NCBI RefSeq assembly: GCF_004010095.1 | Contig: NZ_RRYD01000010.1 | Span: 1-59,809 of the forward strand | From: Lacticaseibacillus hulanensis | GTDB lineage: Bacteria > Bacillota > Bacilli > Lactobacillales > Lactobacillaceae | Length of the DNA: 59,809 bases | Reading direction: 5' to 3' | In this document: in pieces, positions 51,834 to 59,809 of the stretch | How positions within the stretch are numbered: the stretch's first letter is position 1 | Layout: the number at the start of each line of letters is the position of its first letter | Notes under the pieces: generated by a model | The model's database searches: none | What the model was told of the DNA's origin: nothing | What the model saw: the letters and a program-made list of their open reading frames with translations, nothing else | Position numbers and translations under genes: made by a program

Positions 51834-54185
51834 CTACCTCACCCCCTTAGCTCTGCGTAAGTGTAAGGCAAGCAGGCTTAGTGCTAGGCTGATTAGCCCT
51901 GGCAGCAGCCACGGTGTGCGCCCACCACCGCCCGTATGTGGCATCACCGGCATCGCGGAGTTGGTCCGCGTCAGTTGCAGTACCGGTTCAGCACCAGTGC
52001 TTCCCGTCAGCTTGTAGCGTTTGCCCGCGAAGGTGGCGTAATAGCCATCCGCGGACAGGTCATCGGGCTCAATCACAAGTTCGTAGGCCTGTTCATCGCG
52101 CACATAGCCATTTGGCGCCGTGATTTCCTGAATGTAATACTTCTGATTCGGCGTCCACTTCATGCCGGTAAAATGCAGCCGGCCCTGCGCGTCAGAAGTC
52201 GCTTCTTGGCTCGTTTGGTCCGCCATCACCTGGCCATCTTGCAGCTGCGTTCCGAGGCGATACTTGGCGCCGCGTAACGGTTCCTTGCTCTGCCCGTCAA
52301 TTTTTTGCAGCAAAATACCAAAACTCGGCGGGGTGTAGGTATTGGTAATGGTGGCGCCACTGCCAGCAGCTTGGCTCGTTGCCGCGTAACCCGTGACGGC
52401 AACTTCCTTGACGAAGTATTGCAGCGGGCGGCCAACCGGTGCGTTTTTCGGCAGTTTCTTCCATGAATAGGTCCAGTTATTCGCAGCGCTCAGCGTCACA
52501 GGGTCGCCCACGGTCACCGCAGCAGGGTTGGCGCCGTCGTTCTTGGCGTAAAGCTGCACCTTGATTGTCGCGGGGCGCTTGCCCAGATAGTTACCGTGAT
52601 CCTGCCACTTCTTGACGACCGTATAGTCCGTCGTGTCAATCTGGTGCGTGTTCGTGACGGTCAGGCCGTCTGCACTCACACTGGTTGTATATGCCGCCTT
52701 TGCCGCACCGGTTAGCGGCCGTTCGACAGCGCGGTAATGAATCAGCGAACCGTCCGGATTAAACTTCGGCAGGCCATCAACTTTGAACGTCTGCGTTTTG
52801 CCTGTCGCATCGACGTCCAGCGTGACCGTCTGCACTGGCGCATTCTGATCTGCGCTGGTGTCATCGTAAATATCAAAGGTGATTTGCTTTGGTCGCAAGC
52901 CGTCCCGGTTGCCGTCATCTGCCCACACCTTGGTGAACTCAATGTCAGTGGATTCAAGCCACGGGTTGTAAAAGTTGTGCGCCTCGGCACCGGCACGCTG
53001 GTGAAAGTTCCTTGCCATCACGTAGCCGTTCAGGTTCCCACCTTTGAATACAATTGTCGCTTGGGGAGCAAAGACGCTTCCGGCAACTGCGGTTGCGTGC
53101 GTATTGAAGTTGGCAAAGTACTTGGCGTCGTATAAGTCACTGCCATCACTGCCAACCGGATTGTCAGCGTTCTGGCCCGATGCACCGGCGTATATATCAG
53201 GTGCTTCAACCATCTGCTTCGTGCTGAAGTTAGTGATTTGCGTTGCGTTGGGCAAGTAAAAAAGCGAGTGGTTCGCAATGTTAGTCGCGGCCTTCGAGGA
53301 ACTGTTGACGTCAACGAGTGCACCGTTGTACAGCGCATTGCTGCCGAACACAACCTTCTTCGCCTTGGTCGTGAAGATGATTTCCTTCAGGTTGGGCTGA
53401 TCGATTAATTTATCGAGCCCGCTAACTTGAGGCATGAACACCATATCGCTACCGTCTTGCGGCTCAACATCAACGACGTACACATTTGGATCCCGGACAC
53501 TTGGCTTGGCGGTAAAATTAATCGTCAACGTTTTGTCCTCGCCGGAAACCCCGCTCGTCGCCGAATAACTACCCTCATCTTTGGTTTGCGCAACGTAACC
53601 TTGAAGTCTGGTGTTCAGTGATTGCTCCTTCTTAATCATCGTTTGAAAAGTTGTCGCCATGTCACCGGCCGTCATGATTTTGACGCCCGCGTACGCATCG
53701 AAGTTTTGCTGAGTTATCCACCCATCATTCGCCTCTGAGGTAACCAGGTAGCCGTCGCGTCCACCCACGTGCAGACTACTGCTGGAGTAATTATGAATCT
53801 GACCGCTAAGCAGCAGCGCAATCCGGTTGCGATCCGTTATCGGCTGTCCAACATAGGTGCCGGCTGCACCCTTAGTCGCAAACATGGCGCCATAATTGAA
53901 GCCGCTGTCGGTGCCCTGCACCGATTTTGCGGGCACAAAAGACGAGCCCTGAATTGCCATTGCGCCTTCCGTGTCAGCACTGTCGGCGCTGTGGTTCCCG
54001 GTCAAAAACACGTTGTACAGGAACAGATCAGCCTCGTCGCCAGGATTTGCCATGTCGCGGGCCGAATCAAATGGTTCGATCTGATCCGGTGCCACCTGCG
54101 CGCTGCCCAACTGCAGCGGAGCAAGGAACACGCCGAACACCAGACACCCGATTAAAATAAGTTTAGTGAATTTTTGCCAACGCAT
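51834..54185 (-). CDS. Pilus tip protein with choice-of-anchor-A domain and MPHTG sorting motif
   Basis: A 783-aa secreted protein. Signal peptide about 1-30; residues 35-405 match the choice-of-anchor-A pattern (NVFLTGNHSADSADTEGAMAIQG at the start and FKGGNLNGYVMARNF at the end), a beta-helix-like domain of surface proteins. Two Cna B-type domains follow (TKVWADDGNRDGLRPKQITF and VVKKWQDHGNYLGKRPATI), then a SpaA-type domain with E-box YYIQEITAPNGY, and MPHTG at 748-752 with TM and basic tail. The first ATG in frame (54245) lacks a site; the ATG at 54185 has GGAGG seven bases before it. It is not homologous to the tip of operon 1 except in the last domain. Confidence 0.9.
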   Translation of the reverse strand: MRWQKFTKLILIGCLVFGVFLAPLQLGSAQVAPDQIEPFDSARDMANPGDEADLFLYNVFLTGNHSADSADTEGAMAIQGSSFVPAKSVQGTDSGFNYGAMFATKGAAGTYVGQPITDRNRIALLLSGQIHNYSSSSLHVGGRDGYLVTSEANDGWITQQNFDAYAGVKIMTAGDMATTFQTMIKKEQSLNTRLQGYVAQTKDEGSYSATSGVSGEDKTLTINFTAKPSVRDPNVYVVDVEPQDGSDMVFMPQVSGLDKLIDQPNLKEIIFTTKAKKVVFGSNALYNGALVDVNSSSKAATNIANHSLFYLPNATQITNFSTKQMVEAPDIYAGASGQNADNPVGSDGSDLYDAKYFANFNTHATAVAGSVFAPQATIVFKGGNLNGYVMARNFHQRAGAEAHNFYNPWLESTDIEFTKVWADDGNRDGLRPKQITFDIYDDTSADQNAPVQTVTLDVDATGKTQTFKVDGLPKFNPDGSLIHYRAVERPLTGAAKAAYTTSVSADGLTVTNTHQIDTTDYTVVKKWQDHGNYLGKRPATIKVQLYAKNDGANPAAVTVGDPVTLSAANNWTYSWKKLPKNAPVGRPLQYFVKEVAVTGYAATSQAAGSGATITNTYTPPSFGILLQKIDGQSKEPLRGAKYRLGTQLQDGQVMADQTSQEATSDAQGRLHFTGMKWTPNQKYYIQEITAPNGYVRDEQAYELVIEPDDLSADGYYATFAGKRYKLTGSTGAEPVLQLTRTNSAMPVMPHTGGGGRTPWLLPGLISLALSLLALHLRRAKGVR

Positions 54186-54245
54186 ACGCTTGCCTCCGTT
54201 CCCGTCGTGAAATTGGTATAGGTACAAATGCAAATGTCTATACAA

Positions 54246-54400
54246 ATTTAAAACGGGAGCTAGCCTTTATTGTTGGCTAACTCCCGCAAATGATTGCTGC
54301 GGATTAAATGCAAAAAAATATGATACAGCGCCGAAAATACTGGCGTTGCAACTCTCCCCATTGGTTCCCCCGAGCCAACGCCTAGGAGGATAGCACGTGT
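54246..54400 (-). promoter_or_regulatory. Attenuator-like leader of pilus operon 2
   Basis: On the minus strand: GTGCTATCCTCCT (54396-54384), hairpin with the identical 19-nt core GTTGGCTCGGGGGAACCAA (54379-54361), GGGGAGAGTTGC, a second hairpin CGCC/GGCG, an AT-rich spacer, then the terminator CGGGAGTTAGC/GCTAGCTCCCG (54286-54254) followed by TTTTAAATTT. AGCCAAC in the terminator can pair with GTTGGCT of the first hairpin. The terminator is about 68 nt before the tip start. The upstream MFS gene has its own terminator, so this one belongs to the leader. Confidence 0.75.
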
Positions 54401-54701
54401 AAAACGTTCTGGCAACCGGTCTATACCATTAAATAACGGGTAAAAATTGGTATACCTCAACGTCGATTCGCATGGCACTCTGTTTTCATAATGGGACCAG
54501 ATAGGAACCACGACTGCTTTAAAAAACTGAAAATTATTTTATTTATGTCGTTAAAATCGATTATTTGTGACCTTATTTCAATTTTTGTCACAAATTACCT
54601 AACGGAATGAATTGTGACGTATTCGCACTTAGGTCAGCACGTTTACCCCGCCAAAATGGGTTTATGATAAAGCGTGCCTGCACGAATTACGGGGACAAAT
54701 C
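54401..54701 (-). promoter_or_regulatory. Upstream region of pilus operon 2
   Basis: No gene. It contains the conserved TTAAATAACG and TGGGACCA blocks shared with the operon 1 upstream region, separated from the leader by nearly the same distances, and an A/T-rich tract. It presumably contains the operon promoter. Confidence 0.45.
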
Positions 54702-54732
54702 AAAAAACCACCACGACTTTTGCCGTAGTGGT
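54702..54732 (-). terminator. Terminator of the MFS transporter gene
   Basis: ACCAC-ACG/CGT-GTGGT stem with short loop and one bulge, followed on the minus strand by TTTTTTG. Confidence 0.8.
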
Positions 54733-54784
54733 CTATACCTAAAATATTAAGATTAACAATGATAGCAGCTTCGATTAATAACGT

Positions 54785-56266
54785 TTACGCGGTCACGTTG
54801 GCCTTGTTTTCCCGGCGCAGCGCCCATAAGTTGAGGGCGGCCGCAATCAACATCAGTACCAGACCCAAGATCATGATGTTATGCAGCCCAGTGAACATGA
54901 TGGTGCGCATCCTTGGCAGCAGGTGGACCGGCAGTGATGCGGAACTACCGGCATCGCTGAGCTTGTTCATCATCTTAATGGTGATGCGCCCGTCGCTTGC
55001 CGCAACCCCGCGCCGCAGCGCGTGGTTCATGATAATCCCGAAAATTGCGGTCGTGAACGTTTGACTCAGCATCCGAATCAGGTAGCTAAACGAGGTGGCC
55101 ACGGGAACATCATCGAAGTCCGCGTCCTGTTGTACCTTGACCTGCAGCTCGTTGAAGCACATCCCGTTCCCAAAGCCCTCAAGCGCGGCCGCAACCAAGA
55201 GCCACCAGTAGGCCCCGTGCTGGCCCAGTAGGACCATGATGACGAACGTGAACACCAGCGTCCACGTTCCCAACGCGATAACCTTTTGTGGGCTCAGCCA
55301 GTTACGCAGCGGTGCGACCAACCCGGACCCACCAAAGTTGGTAAACGACCCCGGAATTTGTGTTGCCCCACCAATTAACGCGCTGGCGCCGAGTAGTGCC
55401 TGCGCCCACATCGGTGCGTACACAACAAAGGCCATGAACGCACCCCAGATGATGGTGAAGAGCAAAAAGTCGATGATTAAATCGCGATTTTTAAACAACC
55501 GTCCCGGAATAATCGGATCTGCCGCGCGCTTTTCAACGTGCACCAGGATTCCCAGCAAGATTGCGGCGGCAATAAACATCCCCGCCAGCGTGATTCCAGG
55601 CGTTGCGCCAATCATCTCGGTTCCCGACAACAGGAGTATCAGGCCGAGGGACAGGAAGACCGCGCCCGCGTAATCGACGGGCACAGATTTGTGCGCCCGC
55701 TTTTTCTCCTTGAAGAACCACTGGACCAAAATGGCCGAAGCCAGGCCAATCGGCACGTTGATGAAGAACACCCAGTGCCAGCCAAATGTATCCACAATCC
55801 AGCCCCCGAGTAGTGGGCCAATGATGGTGGCGGTGCTGAAGCTGGCGGACACGAGCCCGAGTACCTGCATTCGTTTGCGCGGATTAGCATACAGTTCGGC
55901 GTAAATAATGTACGGTAGCGACACCATGCCCCCATTGCCCAGCCCGGCGATGGCGCGGGTTATAATCAGAAACGGCATGTTCGGGGCAATCCCCTGCAAG
56001 AATGATCCAGCCACAAAGAACGTCGCTGCTAATTCATAAGCCAGTTTGTTGCCCATGCGCTCGCCCACCTTGCTCCAAAGCGGCGTGCTGATGGCGGTCC
56101 CGAGCAGGAAAATCGCCACAATCCAGCCCATGAGTTCAATCCCGTGCAGGTCGGCAATGATTGCTGGCATCGCCGTGTTGACGATGGTGCTATCGATGCC
56201 GCCCATTGCGTTGGACAAGAGCAACGCGAAGGTCACAATCACAATATTTCGTTTAGACACAGTCAT
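54785..56266 (-). CDS. MFS drug transporter, DHA2 (EmrB/QacA) type
   Basis: A 493-aa 14-TM transporter. TM1 has DSTIVNTAMPAI, typical of the DHA2 family (Asp in place for proton coupling); motif A-like WSKVGERMGNKLAYE; motif C region STATIIGPLLGGWIVD. Substrate is unknown. The start is ATG with only a weak GAAAGAAG site. It is alone, flanked by the pilus operon 2 upstream region and the EAL gene, with no regulator beside it. Confidence 0.92.
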   Translation of the reverse strand: MTVSKRNIVIVTFALLLSNAMGGIDSTIVNTAMPAIIADLHGIELMGWIVAIFLLGTAISTPLWSKVGERMGNKLAYELAATFFVAGSFLQGIAPNMPFLIITRAIAGLGNGGMVSLPYIIYAELYANPRKRMQVLGLVSASFSTATIIGPLLGGWIVDTFGWHWVFFINVPIGLASAILVQWFFKEKKRAHKSVPVDYAGAVFLSLGLILLLSGTEMIGATPGITLAGMFIAAAILLGILVHVEKRAADPIIPGRLFKNRDLIIDFLLFTIIWGAFMAFVVYAPMWAQALLGASALIGGATQIPGSFTNFGGSGLVAPLRNWLSPQKVIALGTWTLVFTFVIMVLLGQHGAYWWLLVAAALEGFGNGMCFNELQVKVQQDADFDDVPVATSFSYLIRMLSQTFTTAIFGIIMNHALRRGVAASDGRITIKMMNKLSDAGSSASLPVHLLPRMRTIMFTGLHNIMILGLVLMLIAAALNLWALRRENKANVTA

Positions 56267-56576
56267 ACTTCTTTCTAGTTTTGCTAATTCATCGAATCAT
56301 TTGCGCAAAGATGCACGTACACGCTGCAGCCCGTAAAACTTGCTGTAGCAGCAAAAGCGCCAATATCCATCTTGCACCGCGATGCCGTTTCGCACAAGTA
56401 GTCAGCACTATTTTCTGCAAATTTGCCTAAATTCATTGGCACTTGCCGTCAAATTAGCTATTCAGATATTGCTTATGGTGCGATAATATAATCATTAAGA
56501 ATGTTCCAAATCAACGCGCGGCTTTCAGTATCACGCCAGACGCCAACCAGTCGCACCACACTAAGGAGATGGCATT

Positions 56577-57263
56577 ATGGCCCGATACAGTTATTTTGCG
56601 CAACCAATCGAGAACATCTCGACGGGACGCATCATTCTTTACGAACTACTGCTACGGGAATGGAACAATGACCAGAAGCGTTGGCAAGTCCCGACTAACT
56701 TTGCCATCCCCGCTTCGACCATGGTCGACTTACTCGAGCAATCGGTGGCCGAGTTAAACGGTCCCCACGTCAGCATTAACTTAACCAAAGACCAGTTTGC
56801 TGACGCCAAATTCGCGCGTGCCATCACCAACTTTGTGAGCCAGAACATGGTGCCACGGCAATTGACCGTCGAGCTGGTCGACACGCCCGATTTGACCGTG
56901 CTGAAGAAAATGAGTGCGGCTTACCGGGCCGCCGGAGTGCTGCTCGCAATTGATGATGTCGGTTCCGACAACATGTACAGTGAAGTGAAAGACATGCTGC
57001 CGTACGTTAACACCATCAAGTTCGCCCTGCAAAACATGCGAGCACGCGGCTGCGCAACGACCAAGCGCGAGATAGAGGCCCTGCATTTCTGGTTCGAACA
57101 GGCCGAAGAACAGCAGATGCTCTTCACCTTCGAGGGCATTGAGACCAAGGAAGACATCGAATTAGCCACCCACTTCGGTATCAGCCGCGGCCAGGGTTAC
57201 TTCTTTTCGCGGCCACTGTCACCAGAGATGTTTACAAAAGGCTCAATACACGCCGCATCATAA
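56577..57263 (+). CDS. Stand-alone EAL-domain protein (c-di-GMP phosphodiesterase-like)
   Basis: A 228-aa single EAL domain with no TM or sensor part. Catalytic residues of active enzymes are in place: Glu23 in ELLLR (the EAL motif as ExLxR), Asn69, Glu99, Asp126-Asp127, Lys148, Glu186 and Gln206. The loop-6 region is degenerate (DDVGSDNMYSEV instead of DDFGTGYSS) and the usual KID reads KFA, so activity is plausible but reduced dimer-loop function is likely; a c-di-GMP receptor role is the alternative. The start is ATG with AAGGAG at eight bases. Within 310 nt of the MFS gene and upstream of the pilus loci. The 56267-56576 gap holds nothing else recognisable. Confidence 0.88.
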   Translation: MARYSYFAQPIENISTGRIILYELLLREWNNDQKRWQVPTNFAIPASTMVDLLEQSVAELNGPHVSINLTKDQFADAKFARAITNFVSQNMVPRQLTVELVDTPDLTVLKKMSAAYRAAGVLLAIDDVGSDNMYSEVKDMLPYVNTIKFALQNMRARGCATTKREIEALHFWFEQAEEQQMLFTFEGIETKEDIELATHFGISRGQGYFFSRPLSPEMFTKGSIHAAS

Positions 57264-57267
57264 ACCA

Positions 57268-57323
57268 AAAACCAGCAGCAAAACTTGCGAAACAATCCGC
57301 CAAGTTTTGCTGCTGGTTTTTTA
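57268..57323. terminator. Bidirectional terminator after the EAL gene
   Basis: A perfect 20-bp stem, AAAACCAGCAGCAAAACTTG and its complement, with a 13-nt loop, followed by TTTTTATT; flanking A-run on the other side. Confidence 0.9.
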
Positions 57324-57370
57324 TTGCCTAATGGAACTATTGGGCCTGCGCCGGCCGTCTTCCCGCGCGG

Positions 57371-58519
57371 TTACTTTTTCTTGACGTCAAGGCGTTTGCG
57401 CAGCGCCTCCCGCCGCGTCCTTGCCTCCACCGCCAGTTTCTGCGGACCCTCTGCCCGAATGGCAGCAATGCGCAGGGCTGACAGCAAATCACCAAAAGCA
57501 GACCGCCACTGTTTGCGCACGCTCGGGTCAACCGTCTGGGCCTGCGCCAGCACCGTTTTGGCCGTTTCGGGAAAAGCCTGACCAGCAGCGTTCAAATCAT
57601 CAATGTCACTAGCCGTCAGCACCGAAAACAGCGAATCAAGCACTTCCTGCCGGGCGCTCGGCGTCAGTTCCGCCAGCCACGCATCCACGGCGCGCTGTGT
57701 GTACCGCGCCGACCACCGCAACTTGGGCGCAGCCGCGAAGTGTCGCCGCTGCACGCGCCAGGTCAGCAGGTTGTGCTGGTTAATCCCGCCCGCGTTGCTT
57801 TGCACAATCGCGAAGTTCCGGTCCGGCTCCAGCAGCAGGCCAATGATGGTAGACTCCGGCACGAATTTGCGCACCTTTGCGCTGACGTGCACGGGAATGG
57901 TCTCCTTGAGGCCCGGCCCGTCAAAGTTAAACACCAGCTGCACCTGGGCCTGGACGGAACGCTTGCTGTGGAGCATTGAATACACCGCCAGATTGCCGCC
58001 CTTGGAGTGCCCACCAACGAAATATTGCCCGGGAAATTCCGCAACGCGCCGCTCGAGGTACCGCACCGCCAATTTTTGCGACGGTACCGCCTGCATGAAG
58101 GCCATGTTGAAATCTTCCTTCCAGTCAAGCAGCGTCGCCTGCGTCCCGCAATAGGCCACAAAATACTCGCCAGGTGTCAGCTCGAACGTCATCGCTCCGA
58201 ACTGAAGCTCCGCGTCGGGATCCACGATGCGCACCAAGTTCGCCCAGTGAACGTCACGAAAACGCGCACTGGCAACCAGGGCAGCAAGCAAATCGTCGTT
58301 AGCCTCCTGCATCCACAAGCCGCGGGTCATAAGTGGCAGCAGGTTCGCCTCGCCGAGGGTTGCAAGCGTCGGGGTCATATCAGCCGGAACAAGTCCGTAA
58401 TCCAGGTAGGTGAGCTGCGTAAAAATAGCCGCATCGATTGGATTTAAGCTCCGCCGGCTGAACGGAACATCGCCTTCCCGTTTGGCGTACTCAGTCAAAT
58501 TGTCCTTGGTTTTCCGCAT
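57371..58519 (-). CDS. DUF2974 (Mbeg1-like) alpha/beta hydrolase
   Basis: A 382-aa soluble alpha/beta-hydrolase fold protein. The nucleophile elbow is GHSKGGNLA (Ser near residue 173), with the family motif YCGTQATLLDWKEDFNMAF upstream (usually FRGTD...WKEDF), and NFDGPGL after the elbow, where the acid residue is expected. Mbeg1-like proteins are common in lactobacilli and streptococci with unknown substrates, probably lipids or esters. The first 40 residues match the family start (SLNPIDAAIFTQLTYLD). The ATG is preceded by AAGGGGG. The C-terminal 60 residues are basic and helical. It converges on the EAL gene. Confidence 0.88.
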   Translation of the reverse strand: MRKTKDNLTEYAKREGDVPFSRRSLNPIDAAIFTQLTYLDYGLVPADMTPTLATLGEANLLPLMTRGLWMQEANDDLLAALVASARFRDVHWANLVRIVDPDAELQFGAMTFELTPGEYFVAYCGTQATLLDWKEDFNMAFMQAVPSQKLAVRYLERRVAEFPGQYFVGGHSKGGNLAVYSMLHSKRSVQAQVQLVFNFDGPGLKETIPVHVSAKVRKFVPESTIIGLLLEPDRNFAIVQSNAGGINQHNLLTWRVQRRHFAAAPKLRWSARYTQRAVDAWLAELTPSARQEVLDSLFSVLTASDIDDLNAAGQAFPETAKTVLAQAQTVDPSVRKQWRSAFGDLLSALRIAAIRAEGPQKLAVEARTRREALRKRLDVKKK

Positions 58520-58618
58520 GCGCTCGCCCCCTTCTTCTGCCTAAATTGTAGCACAGGCGGCGCCGTTTCTGGGTTCATGCCGGAAGCTCATTCTGCCAGT
58601 AGTCGACAGCCTGAGCGC

Positions 58619-58656
58619 AAAAAAACACCAGCCATTATGCGTGGCTGGTGTTTTTC
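58619..58656 (-). terminator. Terminator of the coiled-coil LPXTG gene
   Basis: AAAACACCAGCCA/TGGCTGGTGTTTT, a perfect 13-bp stem with a 7-nt loop and A/T-runs on both sides. It may also end any + strand transcript, but no + gene precedes it here. Confidence 0.9.
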
Positions 58657-58675
58657 GAACCTGATGCTCTAGTGC

Positions 58676-59809
58676 TTAGTTCTCACGGCGTTTGAAGGCC
58701 GAAAGACCAATCAGGCTTAATCCTGCTGCGAGCAGACCAATAATGCTGAGTCCGCTGTTTTGCTTGTCGCCAGTTTGTGGCATCTGGCCACCGGTGCTTG
58801 GTAAGCTGCGCGTCGCGGCAGTACCGCTCGTCTTCGTGCTTGCCGCAGTCTTGTTGCTGGTGGCCTTTGGTGCAACCTTCGCCTTGGTGTCACCACCCGT
58901 GCTTGGCAGGGTAATCTGCTTGCCGCCGGTTACGTCGCTGCCTTCATCCGCATCGCCGCCAGTACTTGGCAGCGGAACTTGTGGCTGGTCATCCGTTGTT
59001 CCGTTCGTATCTGGCAGGTCAGTGGTTTCACTCGTGGTCGTTTCTGGAGTGTCAGTGGTTGGCTGGTCGTTTGCCTTGCTGTTCTCCAGATCCTGCTGCA
59101 GCTGGGTGATTTGATCGTTCAGCGTCGTGATACTGTTCTTCAGCTGGTTGATTTCATCGTCCTTTTCGGTCTTGGCACTGGTTGCGTCACCGAGCTGACT
59201 CTTCAGATCATTAATCTCATCGTTCAGCTTAGTAACATCAGCACCTGTGGCCGTTGCATCGTCGAGTTTGGTCTGCAGGTCGGTGATTTGGTCGGTCAGC
59301 TTGCTGATTTCGCCGTCCTTGTCGCCCGCGGTCTTGGTCGCATCGCCGAGCTGGGTCTTCATGTCGGTAATCTCATCGTTCAGCTTGCTAATCTCGCTGT
59401 CCGTTGCGCCGTTTGTCGCCGTTGCGTTGTCGAGCTGCGTCTTCAGCTGGTTGATCTGGTCGGTCAGCTTGCTAATCTCGCCGTCCTTGTCGCCCGCCGC
59501 CTTCGTTGCATCGCCGAGCTGCGTTTGCAGGTCGGTAATCTGGTTGGTCAGCTTGGTGATGTCGTCGCTCGTTGCCGCCTTGGTGCTCGTGGCGTCGTCA
59601 AGCTGCGTCTTCAGGTCGGTGATTTGGTCATTCAGCTTGCTGATTTCGCCGTCCGTTGTTGCCTTGGTGCTTGTGGCGTCGTCCAGCTGCGTCTTCAACT
59701 GGTTGATTTGGTCATTCAGCTTGCTGATTTCACCGTCCTTGTCGCCCGCCGCCTTCGTTGCATCGCCGAGCTGCGTTTGCAGGTCGGTAATCTGGTTGGT
59801 CAGCTTGGT
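58676..59809 (-). CDS. LPXTG surface protein with coiled-coil repeats (5' end outside the window)
   Basis: The 3' 377 codons of a gene that continues past position 59809; an in-frame TTG at 59698 is inside the repeats and is not the start. About seven to eight copies of a 28-residue unit (four heptads; EISKLNDQITDLKTQLDDAT type) form a long parallel coiled coil, with 84-nt DNA repeats. A Thr/Asp/Glu-rich spacer follows, then three LPSTGG motifs (one before a Gly/Asp stretch, one before a Lys/Ala stretch, one just before the end) and MPQTGD, which alone precedes the TM helix and KRREN tail. It is likely a stalk-like wall-anchored adhesin. Confidence 0.92.
   Translation of the reverse strand, partial: TKLTNQITDLQTQLGDATKAAGDKDGEISKLNDQINQLKTQLDDATSTKATTDGEISKLNDQITDLKTQLDDATSTKAATSDDITKLTNQITDLQTQLGDATKAAGDKDGEISKLTDQINQLKTQLDNATATNGATDSEISKLNDEITDMKTQLGDATKTAGDKDGEISKLTDQITDLQTKLDDATATGADVTKLNDEINDLKSQLGDATSAKTEKDDEINQLKNSITTLNDQITQLQQDLENSKANDQPTTDTPETTTSETTDLPDTNGTTDDQPQVPLPSTGGDADEGSDVTGGKQITLPSTGGDTKAKVAPKATSNKTAASTKTSGTAATRSLPSTGGQMPQTGDKQNSGLSIIGLLAAGLSLIGLSAFKRREN

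Noticed and set aside
58676..59809. CRISPR-like array from the regular repeats
   Set aside because: The 84-nt repeats are in frame, encode heptads of a coiled coil and show no unique spacers.

Overview
The window looks like chromosomal DNA from a fairly GC-rich member of the Lactobacillaceae (low-GC Gram-positive lineage). The signs are: GGAGG-type ribosome binding sites, LPXTG cell-wall proteins with a pilus-type (class C) sortase, a class 1A fumarate-type PyrD, a lactose/cellobiose PTS with a 6-phospho-beta-glucosidase and cre-like CcpA sites, many MarR regulators, an NRAMP transporter followed by universal stress proteins, and the Mbeg1/DUF2974 family. Genus cannot be fixed from sequence reading alone. 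No rRNA, tRNA, CRISPR array, insertion sequence or prophage was recognised.

Layout. 1-8.6 kb: mostly minus-strand housekeeping and transport (membrane protein, CPA2 cation/proton antiporter, recA, pyrD, membrane protein, ABC transporter). 8.9-19.4 kb: MarR gene divergent from the ABC transporter, methionine aminopeptidase, FAH-family enzyme, second MarR, mntH-usp-usp, a GGDEF diguanylate cyclase, HAD phosphatase, PatB/MalY lyase, LysE-type exporter. 19.4-19.8 kb is gene-free and holds two tandem copies of a long palindromic element, one carrying an extra inserted hairpin, next to a strong terminator. 20-29.6 kb: atypical peptide deformylase, AlkD-like protein, MazG-like pyrophosphohydrolase, orphan dxs, MarR-MFS efflux pair, GNAT, and a MarR / histidine phosphatase / 26-aa membrane peptide / metallophosphoesterase operon. 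29.7-36.2 kb: a beta-glucoside PTS operon (IIC, GH1, IIB, IIA, DUF2812-like protein, ROK kinase) with its RpiR regulator and two cre-like sites. 36.5-41.7 kb: a sigma-54-like gene that stops before the RpoN box, a methyltransferase with a structured leader, a possible three-way-junction RNA element, a DUF4097-like protein, a 73-aa acidic protein and an MFS exporter.

41.8-54.2 kb is the most distinctive region: two consecutive spaCBA-like pilus operons on the minus strand. The downstream one (tip adhesin, minor pilin, backbone pilin, class C sortase) is complete. The upstream one (choice-of-anchor-A tip, minor pilin, backbone pilin) has no sortase and probably relies on the same enzyme. The two tip genes are unrelated over most of their length, yet both are preceded by the same leader architecture: conserved blocks, a GTTGGCTC...GAACCAA hairpin, a second hairpin, and an intrinsic terminator 65-70 nt before the start codon. 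The terminator's 5' arm is complementary to the first hairpin. This looks like a shared transcription attenuator, possibly a riboswitch, and is the best candidate here for an undescribed regulatory system.

54.7-59.8 kb: an MFS drug transporter, an EAL-domain c-di-GMP phosphodiesterase-like gene, a DUF2974 hydrolase and the 3' part of a coiled-coil LPXTG surface protein that runs off the window. A GGDEF gene at 15-16 kb and an EAL gene just upstream of the pilus loci make c-di-GMP control of surface structures a testable idea, not a demonstrated one.
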